Origin: JAVKFF01 sp040226215
Lineage (GTDB): Bacteria; Pseudomonadota; Alphaproteobacteria; DSM-16000; Inquilinaceae
Direction: 5' to 3'
Length of the DNA stretch: 63,288 nucleotides
Assembly: GCA_040226215.1 (NCBI GenBank)
Contig: JAVKFF010000158.1
Location: 1-63,288, forward strand
The position numbers were made by a program, and so were the translations under genes. The notes under the pieces are model-generated. The model was not told the DNA's origin. It did not search any database and saw only the letters and a list, made by a program, of their open reading frames with translations. Numbering within the stretch: position 1 is the stretch's first letter; every line of letters starts with the position of its first letter. Below are positions 17,596 through 26,514 of the stretch, piece after piece.

Positions 17596-18623
17596 CCGCC
17601 GGCGCCGGAGAGCGCCCCATCCTCGCGGTCGAGGGGCTGGGCAAGGACTTCGTGGTCGAGCGCTCGCTGCTCGGCAGCCCGCGCGCCATCCTGAGCGCGG
17701 TCAAGGATGTGAGCCTGACCATGATGCCGGGCGAGACCCTGGGCGTGGTCGGCGAGAGTGGCTGCGGCAAGACCACGCTGGGCCGGCTGATCCTGCGCCT
17801 GCTCGACCCCACGGCGGGGCGCATCCGCTTCGACGGGCGCGATATCACCGGGCTGTCGCGGCGTGGCATGCGGGCCCTGCGGCGCGAGATCCAGGTGGTG
17901 TTCCAGGATCCGTTCTCCTCGCTCAACCCGCGCCTGAACGTGCGCTCGATCATCGGCGAGCCGTTGCGGAATTTCGGCTTCTCGGAGAAGGAGATCACCC
18001 GCCGGGTCGGCGAGGTGATGGAGGTGGTCGGCCTGCAGCCCGACACCATGACGCGCAACCCGCACGCCTTCTCCGGCGGCCAGCGCCAGCGCATCGGCAT
18101 CGCCCGGGCGCTGGCCCTGAAGCCGCGGCTGATCGTCTGCGACGAGGCGGTCTCGGCGCTCGACGTCTCGATCCAGGCGCAGATCCTGAACCTGCTGGCG
18201 GACATCCAGCGCGAGTTCGACCTGTCGCTGTTCTTCATCTCCCACAACCTCGGCGTCATCCGCCATGTCAGCCACCGCATCGTGGTGATGTATCTGGGCC
18301 GGGTGGTGGAGATCGGGCCGGAGGACGCGCTCTTCCGCCATCCGCTGCACCCCTATACCCGGGCCCTGATCGCCGCGGTGCCGGAGGCGGAGATCATCGA
18401 GGACCGTCAGCGGGTGCCGCTGCAGGGCGAGATCCCGAGCCCGATCACGCCGCCGCCGGGCTGTCCCTTCCACACCCGCTGCCCGATCGCGCGGGAGCGC
18501 TGCGCCCGCGACGTGCCCGACTTCGTCGAGCACCAGCCCGGGCGCTGGGTCGCCTGTTTCTATCCCGGCGAGGAAACGCCGGTCGTCACCGTGGATCGGC
18601 AAAGGGAGGCCGCGAGCTTATGA
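17592..18623 (+). CDS. ABC transporter ATPase (DppF/OppF type)
   Basis: The partner ATPase, 343 residues. Walker A G-E-S-G-C-G-K-T, Q-loop F-Q-D-P-F-S-S-L-N-P, signature F-S-G-G-Q-R-Q-R-I, Walker B L-I-V-C-D-E-A-V-S-A-L-D and H-loop S-H-N-L-G are all present. The C-terminal motif G-C-P-F-H-T-R-C-P is conserved. It overlaps its neighbours by four bases on both sides (ATGA), so the transporter and the next hydrolase gene form one operon. Confidence 0.93.
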
Positions 18624-19705
18624 CCAGGCGCTGCATCGAGCGGACGCGCTATTTCGCCAAGCCCGGAAAGGCGGCCGAGGTGCTGGAGACCCGGCGCGAG
18701 GCGAGCCGGGTCCGGGTCGAGATCGGCCTGCCGCATGGCCGCATCGTGACGCCGGGTGAGGGGTCCGACACCGGCGCGGACGTGGAGTGGGAGCATTGCT
18801 TCGCCGACCGTGCCGAGCGCGAGGCGGACATGGCCGCGCGTGCCGCCAGCCCCGCCTTCGAGGCGGTGCGCAAGCGCATGGGCGCGCTGATCGACAATTT
18901 CGAGCGCCTGGTCCTCGAGGTCGAGGCCGATCCGCTGGCCGTCCACGACCTGACCGACTGGCCGATGGCGCCGGAGGAGGTGACCTTCGACGGGCCGCGC
19001 GGCCGGCTGACCGGCTTCCTCTACCGGCCGCCGGGCGAGCCGCCCTTCCGCTGCATGGTGGTCAACCACGGCAGCACGGTGACGCCCGACAGCACCGACA
19101 TCTGCAAGCCCAGCGTCGCCGCGGCGCTGGCGCAGTGGGGTATCGCCTGCCTGTTCCCCAATCGCTGGGGCTATGGCCGCTCGCCCGGCAAGTACTGGCG
19201 CGAGGAGGTGACGACCGAGTACGGCACGCCGGAATACGACGCCCAGCTGCTGGCCCGGCTCGACGCCGAGGCCGACGACGTGGTCGCCGCCCGCGCCTTC
19301 GCGGCTTTCAGGCCGGAGATCGACGGCGGCCGCATCGGCGTCATGGGCAGTTCCTTCGGCGGGACCGTCTCGCTGCTGGCCGGCGCCAAGGAGCCGGGAT
19401 TCGCCTGCATGATCGACTTCGCCGGCGCGGCGATGAACTGGGAGAAGGCGCCGGGCCTGGCCGCGCACATGAAGGCCGCGGCGGCCAGCCTGACCCAGCC
19501 GTCCTTCTTCATCCAGGCGGACAACGACTACTCGATCGGGCCGACGCGCGACATCGTCAAGCATCTGGAGGGCAGCGCCCTGCCGGTGTGGTCGCGCATC
19601 TTCCCCGGCTTCGGCCTGACCAAGGACGAGGGCCACCTGTTCGAGCGGCACGGCACGATGATCTGGGGGCCGCATGTGCGCGTCTTCCTCGACCGCTATC
19701 TCTAG
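18620..19705 (+). CDS. Fusion of ferredoxin-like (NIPSNAP/ALBD type) domain and dienelactone-hydrolase-type alpha/beta hydrolase
   Basis: A 361-residue enzyme. Residues 1-105 look like a dimeric alpha/beta-barrel domain (I-E-R-T-R-Y-F-A-K-P-G-K-A-A-E-V, later F-E-A-V-R-K-R-M). Residues about 120-361 are an alpha/beta hydrolase: oxyanion region V-V-N-H-G-S, nucleophile elbow M-G-S-S-F-G-G-T, acid Q-A-D-N-D-Y-S and histidine D-E-G-H-L-F. The hydrolase part follows the dienelactone hydrolase/dipeptidyl peptidase layout, so it should cleave an ester, lactone or amide. No signal peptide, therefore cytoplasmic. The ATGA overlap with the ATPase gene argues that it acts on the imported compound. The fusion itself is unusual. 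Confidence 0.75.
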   Translation: MTRRCIERTRYFAKPGKAAEVLETRREASRVRVEIGLPHGRIVTPGEGSDTGADVEWEHCFADRAEREADMAARAASPAFEAVRKRMGALIDNFERLVLEVEADPLAVHDLTDWPMAPEEVTFDGPRGRLTGFLYRPPGEPPFRCMVVNHGSTVTPDSTDICKPSVAAALAQWGIACLFPNRWGYGRSPGKYWREEVTTEYGTPEYDAQLLARLDAEADDVVAARAFAAFRPEIDGGRIGVMGSSFGGTVSLLAGAKEPGFACMIDFAGAAMNWEKAPGLAAHMKAAAASLTQPSFFIQADNDYSIGPTRDIVKHLEGSALPVWSRIFPGFGLTKDEGHLFERHGTMIWGPHVRVFLDRYL

Positions 19706-19722
19706 GCTTGGGAGCCGATGGA

Positions 19723-20490
19723 ATGACCCGCGGGGATTGGCTTGAGGACCTGACCTGGCTGGAGGCCAAGGCGCGCATCGACGCCGGCACGCCCTTCGTG
19801 GTGCCGATCGGCGCGATCTCCAAGGAGCACGGCCACCACCTGCCGCTGAAGACAGATTGGCTGGTCGCCCGCGAGCTGACGCGCCGGGTGCTCGAGGCCC
19901 TGCCGGTTGTGGCGGCGCCGGTCGTCTGCTTCGGCTACTACCCGGCCTTCGTGCGCTATCCGGGCAGCCAGCACATCAGCCAGGAGACCTTCTCCCTGCT
20001 GCTGCGCGAGATCCTGGAGAAGCTGATGCGCGACGGCGTCGAGCAGCTGGCGGTGATCAACACCGGCGTGTCGACCGAGCCGGTGCTGCGCATCCTGGTG
20101 CGCGACCTCTACGAGGACACGGGGGTGCGCGTGCACACCGCCGACATCCGCATGCTTGGCCGCCGCGCCGAAGCCGATCTCGCCCAGAAGGTCGGCGGTC
20201 ACGGCGACGAGGCGGAGACCTCGATGATCATGGCCATCGACCGCGCGGCGGTCAGGTTCGACAAGGCGGTGACCGATTACGGCCACGCGCTCGACCAGCC
20301 GCAAACGGTCTTCTACACGCCGACCGTCTTCGACGGCGATCCGGAAAGCGGGCCCGACTATTCGGTGATGGGCGTGCGCGGCGACCCGACCCTGGCGACG
20401 GTGGAGAAGGGCGAGCGCATTCTGGCGGCCATGGCCGGCGAACTGATCGACGGACTGAAGACCCTGTTCCCGCAGCTGGGCGATGCCTGA
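19723..20490 (+). CDS. Creatininase-fold amidohydrolase-like protein with altered metal ligands
   Basis: A 255-residue protein with the overall creatininase pattern: W-L-E-A-K-A-R-I, P-I-G-A-I-S-K-E-H-G-H-H-L-P-L-K-T-D, F-V-R-Y-P-G-S-Q-H-I-S, a central helix, and G-G-H-G-D-E-A-E-T-S. Classical members read S-T-E-Q-H-G-x-H-L-P-L-x-T-D and N-G-H-x-x-N. Here the first Glu is displaced by one residue (K-E-H-G) and the NGHxxN metal motif is N-T-G-V-S-T, losing a His ligand. It may have different metal use or no hydrolase activity. It sits 17 bases after the hydrolase gene and overlaps the flavoprotein gene, so it belongs to the catabolic operon. Confidence 0.75.
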   Translation: MTRGDWLEDLTWLEAKARIDAGTPFVVPIGAISKEHGHHLPLKTDWLVARELTRRVLEALPVVAAPVVCFGYYPAFVRYPGSQHISQETFSLLLREILEKLMRDGVEQLAVINTGVSTEPVLRILVRDLYEDTGVRVHTADIRMLGRRAEADLAQKVGGHGDEAETSMIMAIDRAAVRFDKAVTDYGHALDQPQTVFYTPTVFDGDPESGPDYSVMGVRGDPTLATVEKGERILAAMAGELIDGLKTLFPQLGDA

Positions 20491-22051
20491 GGCCATGACC
20501 GAGCCGGAAGCACGCTTCGACGAGGAGGTGGACGTCGCCGTCATCGGCTGCGGCTATGCCGGTGCGGTGGCGGCGCTGACCGCGGCCGAGTCCGGCGCCA
20601 GCGTCGCCCTGTTCGAGAAGGCGGCGGAACCCGGCGGCATCTCGGTCTGCTCGGCCGGCGGCATCCGGGTCGCGGCCGATGCCGACCAGGCCATGGCCTA
20701 CCTGGTGCGCACCAATGCCGGCACCACGCCGGAACCGGTGCTGCGCGCGCTCGCCGACGGCATGGCGCGGCTGCCGGACGCGCTGCCGGGCTGGATGGCG
20801 GGGCACGGCGCGACCTTGAGCCACCGGCCGTCGCCGGCGAACTATCCCTTCCCGGGCGGCGAGACCTTCGGTTTCGTCTATGTCGACGCGCTGGAGGGCT
20901 TCGAGCCCGGCCAGTACCCCCACGTCCAGGGCAGCCCGGCCGGCGCCATGCTGTTCCAGCTGCTGCAGCGCATGCTGGCGACCGCTGGCGTCGCGGTGCG
21001 CGCCAGCGCGCCGGCGCGGTCCCTGCTGCGCGATGCCGACGGGTCGGTCGCCGGTGTGGTGGTCGAGGAGGGCGGACATGCACGGCGGATCGGTGCCAGC
21101 GGCGGCGTGGTCTTGGCCTGTGGTGGTTTCGAGGGCGCGCCGGCGATGCAGGCGCAGTTCTGGCCGATGCAGCCGGTCCTGAACGCCGCCTATCGCGGCA
21201 ATACCGGCGACGGCATCCGCATGGCCCAGGCCCTGGGCGCGGATCTCTGGCACATGTGGCATTTCCACGGCTCCTACGGTTTCCGCCACGCCGATCCGGC
21301 CTATCCCTTCGGCATCCGCACCAAGCGGGTGCCGGACTGGACCCCCGGCGCTCCGGGGACGGCCGGGCTGTGGGACGGCGTGCGCGGCGAGGTGAGCATG
21401 CCCTGGATCCTGGTGGACGCCGGCGGCCGGCGATTCATGAACGAGTACGAGCCCTATCTGCAGGACACCGGCGCCCGGCCACTCGGCCGCTATTCGGCCG
21501 AGCGGCAGGACTTTGCCGCCCTGCCGGCCTGGCTGATCGCCGACGAGGACGGGCGGCGGCTCTATCCCTTCGGCCGGCCAACCTGGCACGAGGCGGGCGT
21601 GGGCTATGCCTGGAGCGCCGACAATTCGGCGGAGATCGAGCGCGGCATCCTGCATCAGGCGGACACCCTGGCGGATCTGGCCGCCGGCATCGGCGCCCAA
21701 CCCGATCGCCTCGCCGCAACCCTGGACCGCTGGAACCGGGCCTGCGTGGCGGGGCTGGACGGGGACTGGGACCGGCCGCCGACCAGCATGATGCCGATCG
21801 CCCGGCCGCCCTTCGTCTACGCGCCGGTCTGGCCGATCGTCTCGAACACCCAGGGCGGGCCGGTGCACGACGCGGCGCAGCGGGTGATGCATGTGGACGG
21901 CCACGCCATCGACGGCCTCTACGCGGCCGGGGAGTGCGGCAGCGCCTTCGGCTTTCTCTACATGTCGGGGGGCAATATCGCCGAGTGCTTCGTGGGCGGC
22001 GCGATCGCGGCCCGGCATGCCGCGGCACGGGCGCAGGAGAGGACGCAATGA
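20483..22051 (+). CDS. FAD-dependent dehydrogenase, fumarate reductase/ketosteroid dehydrogenase-like flavoprotein
   Basis: A 522-residue flavoprotein. FAD-binding motif V-A-V-I-G-C-G-Y-A-G-A-V-A near residue 18, E-K-A-A-E-P-G-G next, S-A-G-G-I-R, then G-V-V-L-A-C-G-G-F-E, N-T-G-D-G-I-R-M-A-Q, and the C-terminal Y-A-A-G-E-C-G-S...G-G-N-I-A-E-C. These are hallmarks of the FAD_binding_2 family that oxidises C-C bonds alpha/beta to a carbonyl or reduces fumarate-like acids. No heme or secretion signal is seen. It overlaps the creatininase-like gene by eight bases; ATG 20495 is a possible later start. The AMP ligase gene overlaps its stop by four bases. Confidence 0.88.
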   Translation: MPEAMTEPEARFDEEVDVAVIGCGYAGAVAALTAAESGASVALFEKAAEPGGISVCSAGGIRVAADADQAMAYLVRTNAGTTPEPVLRALADGMARLPDALPGWMAGHGATLSHRPSPANYPFPGGETFGFVYVDALEGFEPGQYPHVQGSPAGAMLFQLLQRMLATAGVAVRASAPARSLLRDADGSVAGVVVEEGGHARRIGASGGVVLACGGFEGAPAMQAQFWPMQPVLNAAYRGNTGDGIRMAQALGADLWHMWHFHGSYGFRHADPAYPFGIRTKRVPDWTPGAPGTAGLWDGVRGEVSMPWILVDAGGRRFMNEYEPYLQDTGARPLGRYSAERQDFAALPAWLIADEDGRRLYPFGRPTWHEAGVGYAWSADNSAEIERGILHQADTLADLAAGIGAQPDRLAATLDRWNRACVAGLDGDWDRPPTSMMPIARPPFVYAPVWPIVSNTQGGPVHDAAQRVMHVDGHAIDGLYAAGECGSAFGFLYMSGGNIAECFVGGAIAARHAAARAQERTQ

Positions 22052-23628
22052 TCGACGCCGATCTGATCGAGGACAATTTCGGCTATCTGGGGCACGCCGC
22101 GGCCGCGACCTATCCCGATAAAACGGTGTTCTTCGACCTGACGGGCGCCGCCGAACGCCAGGTCGCCTATGCCGAGCTTGAGGAGCGGCAGAACCGCTTC
22201 GCCGCGCTGACGGCGACGCTTGGCCTGAAGCCCGGCGACCGCATGGCGATGGCCGTGGGCAACCGCTTCGAATTCGTCGAGATCATGTACGGCGCCATGC
22301 GCGCCGGCGTGGTGCCGGTGCCGCTCAACACCAAGCTGGGCGGCGAGGCGCTCGACTACATCATCCGCGACGCCGGTTGCCGGGTGGCGGTGGTGGAGCC
22401 CGCCTGCAATCCCGACATCGTCGGCGTGGTCGACGCGCTCGGCCTGGACGGCAGGCTGGCGCTGGGCGAGGTGCCGGCGGGGTGGGACGACTACGAGGCG
22501 GCGCTGGCCGGGGCCGGCCCGGACTACACGCCGCCCCGGATCGGACCCGACCATCCTTCCTTCCAGCCCTATACCTCCGGCTCCACCGGGCGGCCCAAGG
22601 GCGTGGTCTTGACCCATGGCGGGCAGAACTGGTGGATCCGCGCGGAACAGAAATACTGGCCCTGCTCGCCCGACCAGCGGGCCCTGGCGGCGGTGCCGCT
22701 CTACCACAAGAACGCCATGGCGGGCGCGGTGAAGCCGATGCTGCAGGTCGGCGGATCGGTCGTCATCCTGCGCGATTTCGAACCCCGGCGCTTCCTGACC
22801 GCGCTGTCGGAATACCGCTGCACCTATGCCGGCGCGGTGCCGGCGGTCTTCACCATGCTGCTGAAGCATCGCGACCTGATCGACAGCCTCGACTTCTCGG
22901 CGCTGGAATCCCTCACCCTCGGCTCCGCCCCGGTGCAGAAGGAGCTGATGAACCAGGTGAAGCAGGCCTTCGGTGTCCGGCTGGGCGAGAGCTACGGCCT
23001 GACCGAGGGCGGGCCGGTGATGATCGGCCCGCCGGTCGACGGCCGCGAGGTGCCCTTCGGCAGCTGCGGTGTGGCCTGGCCCGAAGGCGAGGTGAAGCTG
23101 GTCGACGGGCAAGGCCGCGAGCATTCCTCGGACGGCGAGCTGTGGGTGCGTAATCCCGGCGTCACCCCCGGCTACTACAACCTGCCCGAGGTCAATGCCA
23201 AGCGCCTGAAGGACGGCTGGCTGGCCACCGGCGACCTGTTCCACCGCGACGCCGAGGGCTTCTTCTATTTCCGCGGCCGCACCGACGACATGTTCAATTG
23301 CGGCGGCGAGAACATCTACCCCAAGGAGGTGGAGAACCTGCTGATCAGCCATCCGGCGGTCTACGACGCCTCGGTGGTGCCGGTGACGCATCCGGTGAAG
23401 GGCGACGTGCCGGTCGCCATGGTGATGCTGAAGGCCGACGGCGACGCCGACGAGCAGGCGCTGAAGGACTGGTGCCTGAAGCATGGGCCGGCCTACGCCC
23501 ATCCAAGGCGGGTCGACGTGGTGCGCGAGATGCCGCTGAACGGCGCGGGCAAGGTCGACCGCACCAAAGTCCGGCAGTTGCTGACCGAGAAATTCGCCGC
23601 CGACATCGCCCAGCGCGCCACGGCCTGA
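22048..23628 (+). CDS. Acyl-CoA synthetase/AMP-dependent ligase
   Basis: A 526-residue ANL-superfamily ligase, which activates a carboxylic acid with ATP and transfers it to CoA. The P-loop Y-T-S-G-S-T-G-R-P-K-G-V-V is intact, followed by L-G-E-S-Y-G-L-T-E-G (A5), T-G-D-L-F-H-R-D (A7), R-T-D-D-M-F-N-C-G-G-E-N-I-Y-P (A8) and the catalytic lysine in L-N-G-A-G-K-V-D-R (A10). Full length. In the operon it could activate the acid released by the hydrolase or produced by the flavoprotein. Acid specificity cannot be read from the sequence. Confidence 0.93.
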   Translation: MIDADLIEDNFGYLGHAAAATYPDKTVFFDLTGAAERQVAYAELEERQNRFAALTATLGLKPGDRMAMAVGNRFEFVEIMYGAMRAGVVPVPLNTKLGGEALDYIIRDAGCRVAVVEPACNPDIVGVVDALGLDGRLALGEVPAGWDDYEAALAGAGPDYTPPRIGPDHPSFQPYTSGSTGRPKGVVLTHGGQNWWIRAEQKYWPCSPDQRALAAVPLYHKNAMAGAVKPMLQVGGSVVILRDFEPRRFLTALSEYRCTYAGAVPAVFTMLLKHRDLIDSLDFSALESLTLGSAPVQKELMNQVKQAFGVRLGESYGLTEGGPVMIGPPVDGREVPFGSCGVAWPEGEVKLVDGQGREHSSDGELWVRNPGVTPGYYNLPEVNAKRLKDGWLATGDLFHRDAEGFFYFRGRTDDMFNCGGENIYPKEVENLLISHPAVYDASVVPVTHPVKGDVPVAMVMLKADGDADEQALKDWCLKHGPAYAHPRRVDVVREMPLNGAGKVDRTKVRQLLTEKFAADIAQRATA

Positions 23629-23632
23629 GACG

Positions 23633-24706
23633 ATGGCGAAACCCGACTTCACCGTCTCGCTGGCCCATGACGGGCCGGAGCCCACACCGCGCCAGATGGC
23701 CGAACGGCTGGCCCAGCTGACGGCCGACGGTTCGGTGGAGTCCGACTATTACGGCAATGGCGGCGCCGTTGCCGCGTTCGAGGCGCGCATCGCCGACTTC
23801 CTGGGCAAGGAGCGGGCGGTGATCTTCCCGACCGGCACGCTCGCCAACCTCATGGGCATGCGTCTGCTGGCGGGCACATCGGGCGGCCGGGTGGTGGTGC
23901 ACCGTCTCTCGCACCTGTTCAACGATTCCGGGGAGAACCTGTCGCTGCTCGGCGGCTTCACCATGGTGCCGCTGGACGACCGGGGCCCCGGCTATTCGGC
24001 CGAGGCGCTGGCGGCGGAGATCGCGCGGGCGGCCGACGCCCGGATAGCGACCAGGATCGGCTGCGTGGCCATCGAAAGCCCGGCCCGGCGCTCCCATGGC
24101 GCCCGCTTTCCCATGGCCGACCGGGAGGCGGTGATCGCGCTCGCCCGGGAGCACGGCATCCCGCTCTTCCTCGACGCCGCGCGCATGCCCATCGAGGCGG
24201 CCTATGCGGGCGTGGAGCCGCAAGCGCTGGCGGCGCCCTACGACCTCGTCTACATGTCGCTCTACAAATATCTCGGCGCGCCCTTCGGCTGCGTTCTGGC
24301 GGGGCCGCGCGCCCTGCTCGACGACCTCTACCAGGAACGCCGGCGCTTCGGCGGCGGGCTGGCGCAGATGTGGCCGGCCGCGCTCCTGGCCCAGCACCAT
24401 CTCGACGGCCTGATCGCGCGCCTGCAGGCGGCGATCCCGGTGGGCGAGGCGGTCGCCGCGGCACTGGCGCAGGCGGACGGGCTGGACGTCGCGCGCATAC
24501 CCGACGGCACCAACATCTTCCACCTGCGCCGGGCCGGCCGACCCTTCGACAAGGCGCGGCTGGATACAGCGGCGGCGGAAGTCGGGCTCGCCCTGCCGGC
24601 GCCGGCGGGCGAGGTGCTGCCACTCAGGGTGAACGAGACCTGGACCAGGCTGCCGGCCGAGGAGATCGCCTCCCGGCTGCTTGCCGTGCTGGCGGCGGAG
24701 GCCTGA
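23633..24706 (+). CDS. PLP-dependent threonine-aldolase/beta-eliminating lyase family enzyme
   Basis: A 357-residue fold-type I PLP enzyme. Typical points: Y-G-N-G-G-A-V near residue 40, F-P-T-G-T-L-A-N near 66, the PLP aspartate in F-L-D-A-A-R (D181) and the Schiff-base lysine in M-S-L-Y-K-Y-L-G-A-P (K212). Low-specificity threonine aldolases have S-x-S-K-G-x-G at the lysine; S-L-Y-K-Y-L-G is a variant seen in amino-acid lyases of the same family. It could cleave a beta-hydroxy amino acid to glycine and an aldehyde. It lies four bases after the ligase gene and ends this operon block; a 186-base gap with a promoter follows. Confidence 0.82.
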   Translation: MAKPDFTVSLAHDGPEPTPRQMAERLAQLTADGSVESDYYGNGGAVAAFEARIADFLGKERAVIFPTGTLANLMGMRLLAGTSGGRVVVHRLSHLFNDSGENLSLLGGFTMVPLDDRGPGYSAEALAAEIARAADARIATRIGCVAIESPARRSHGARFPMADREAVIALAREHGIPLFLDAARMPIEAAYAGVEPQALAAPYDLVYMSLYKYLGAPFGCVLAGPRALLDDLYQERRRFGGGLAQMWPAALLAQHHLDGLIARLQAAIPVGEAVAAALAQADGLDVARIPDGTNIFHLRRAGRPFDKARLDTAAAEVGLALPAPAGEVLPLRVNETWTRLPAEEIASRLLAVLAAEA

Positions 24707-24774
24707 GCCGCGCCGGCTTCTACCAGTGCGGGAAATTCGACAGGTTTCCTATGTGGTTAGCGGCCTGAATGGGT

Positions 24775-24803
24775 TTGACCCCTCGGCGCCCGGATGCTCT
24801 ACT
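24775..24803 (+). promoter_or_regulatory. Candidate sigma-70 promoter of the TRAP operon
   Basis: TTGACC, 17-base spacer, TCTACT. It lies 89 bases upstream of the dctP-like start in the only sizeable gap of the region, suggesting that the TRAP genes can be transcribed independently of the ABC operon. Confidence 0.5.
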
Positions 24804-24892
24804 TGCCGCCGTTCCAGCGATACCGGCATCCCGTTCAAGAACCGGTAGGCATGCCCGCCAAGCATTTCTCGACCGAAACGGAGACCAAGGCC

Positions 24893-25909
24893 ATGATCGT
24901 TCACGCCGCTGCCCTCCGCCGCCTCGCGCTCGGCCTGTCCACCGCCGCCCTCGCCGCGGCCGCTGGCCTCGCGCCGGCCGCGGCCCAGGACATTACCATG
25001 CGCCTGCACACGCTGGTGCAGGATCCGCACCCCTACAACGACATGGCGGCCTTCATGGCCGAGGAGATCGCCCAGCGCACCAACGGGGCGATCGAGATCG
25101 ACATCTTCCCCGGCGCCACGCTGGGCAACGACCCGGCGGTGATCGGCGAGATGGCGCTGGGCACCATCGACCTGATGATCTCCTCGACCAACAATGCCGA
25201 GTCGACGGTGCCGGAGCTCGCCATCTTCTCCATGCCCTACCTGTTCGCGGGCTTCGACGACCTGATGGAGAAGGTCGGCCCGGACAGCGCCGTGGAGGAC
25301 TATTTCCAGCAGCTCTTCCAGGACAACGACACCGGCATGGTGCTGCTGGCCCTCGGCGGCTCAGGCACCCGCAACCTGTCGACGGCGACCGGGCCGGTGG
25401 TGCAGGTCGCCGACATCCAGGGCGTCAACATGCGCGTGCCGCCCTCGCCGATGATCAGCCGCACCTGGGAGGCGCTGGGCACTGTGCCGGTCTCGGTGGC
25501 CTGGGCGGAACTCTACGCCGCCATCCAGACCGGCGTCGCCGACGCGCTGGAGAGCTCGATCCCCGGCTATATGGGCTCGCACCTCTACGAGGTGGCGCCC
25601 AACCTGGCCCTGACCGCCCACACCATCCAGGTCAACCACGTCTCCATGTCCGAGCTCACCTGGGACCGGCTGAGCGAGGAGCAGCGGCAGATCTTCCTCG
25701 ACGTGGCGGCGGAGGCCTCGGTGCTTGGCGTCGAACAGGCGATCGCCTACGAGTCCGAATTCATCGGGCAGCTGGAGAGCGAGCACGGCGTGACCGTCAC
25801 CCAGCCGGACATCGCCGAGTTCCAGGAGGTGCTGGCACCGGTCCAGGAGGAGCTGGCCGAGGATCTCGGCCTGTCGGAGCAGCTCGCCATCGTCCGCGGC
25901 GAGAACTGA
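24893..25909 (+). CDS. TRAP transporter solute receptor (DctP family)
   Basis: A 338-residue periplasmic receptor of a tripartite ATP-independent transporter. Residues 1-31 form a signal peptide ending A-P-A-A-A-Q-D. The mature part shows the DctP pattern: H-P-Y-N-D-M-A-A-F-M-A-E-E-I, F-P-G-A-T-L-G-N-D, L-P-Y-like M-P-Y-L-F-A-G-F, the arginine motif N-M-R-V-P-P-S that clamps the carboxylate ligand, W-A-E-L-Y-A-A-I-Q-T-G-V-A-D. Start ATG 24893 gives the best signal peptide. The ligand is most likely an organic acid. A hairpin separates it from the membrane subunits. Confidence 0.93.
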   Translation: MIVHAAALRRLALGLSTAALAAAAGLAPAAAQDITMRLHTLVQDPHPYNDMAAFMAEEIAQRTNGAIEIDIFPGATLGNDPAVIGEMALGTIDLMISSTNNAESTVPELAIFSMPYLFAGFDDLMEKVGPDSAVEDYFQQLFQDNDTGMVLLALGGSGTRNLSTATGPVVQVADIQGVNMRVPPSPMISRTWEALGTVPVSVAWAELYAAIQTGVADALESSIPGYMGSHLYEVAPNLALTAHTIQVNHVSMSELTWDRLSEEQRQIFLDVAAEASVLGVEQAIAYESEFIGQLESEHGVTVTQPDIAEFQEVLAPVQEELAEDLGLSEQLAIVRGEN

Positions 25910-25931
25910 GCTTTCCGCCCGGCGCGGTTTC

Positions 25932-25966
25932 AGGGAAGACGCCTCGCCCGCCGGGGCGTCTTCCCT
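25932..25966 (+). terminator. Intra-operon hairpin between dctP and dctQ
   Basis: Perfect 12-base arms (AGGGAAGACGCC/GGCGTCTTCCCT) around an 11-base loop, 22 bases after the receptor stop and 25 bases before the dctQ start. The place suits a partial terminator or mRNA-stabilising stem that yields more receptor than membrane subunit. Confidence 0.7.
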
Positions 25967-25991
25967 CACCCGCGGCACGGCGTCACACCCG

Positions 25992-26498
25992 ATGCTCAAG
26001 CGCCTGAACGACCTCGTCGAGGCCGGGCTGTTCGCCATCATCGCCCTGGCGTTCGGCGGCATGGTGGTCGTCGTGGCGGCGCAGGTGATCGCCCGCAACA
26101 TCCTGAAGATCCCGCTGATCTGGAGCCTCGATCTCGCCCAGCTGCTGTTCGCCTGGTGCATCTTCCTCGGCGCGGCCATCGCGCTCCGGCGCGGCCGGCA
26201 ATACGTGCTGATGCTGTTTCCGCCGACCTGGCTGAAGGTCAACGCGCTGATCGGGCTGATCGCCTTCCTGTGCTCCATCGTCGTCGTCTGGGTGATGATC
26301 GAGGCCGGCCTGTTCATGACCGGGCGGGCGGCCAACCGGGTGAACCAGTCGCTCGGCATCTCCGAGCTCTGGTTCCGCGTCACCATCCCGATCGGCGGTA
26401 TCGCCTCGGCCCTGTTCCTGGCCGAGCAGGCGTGGAACCGCATCCTGATCCTGACTGGCCGGGCACGCGCGCCCGAACCCGTCATCCCCGGTGACTGA
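25992..26498 (+). CDS. TRAP transporter small permease (DctQ family)
   Basis: A 168-residue inner-membrane protein with four predicted transmembrane helices. It carries the DctQ features: V-V-A-A-Q-V-I-A-R-N near residue 30 and W-S-L-D-L-A-Q-L-L-F-A-W near 45, then R-R-G-R-Q-Y-V in the loop. It lies 16 bases before the large subunit gene and together they form the Na+-coupled permease fed by the receptor. Confidence 0.9.
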   Translation: MLKRLNDLVEAGLFAIIALAFGGMVVVVAAQVIARNILKIPLIWSLDLAQLLFAWCIFLGAAIALRRGRQYVLMLFPPTWLKVNALIGLIAFLCSIVVVWVMIEAGLFMTGRAANRVNQSLGISELWFRVTIPIGGIASALFLAEQAWNRILILTGRARAPEPVIPGD

Positions 26499-26514
26499 GG
26501 GCTGCTGACCGGCC

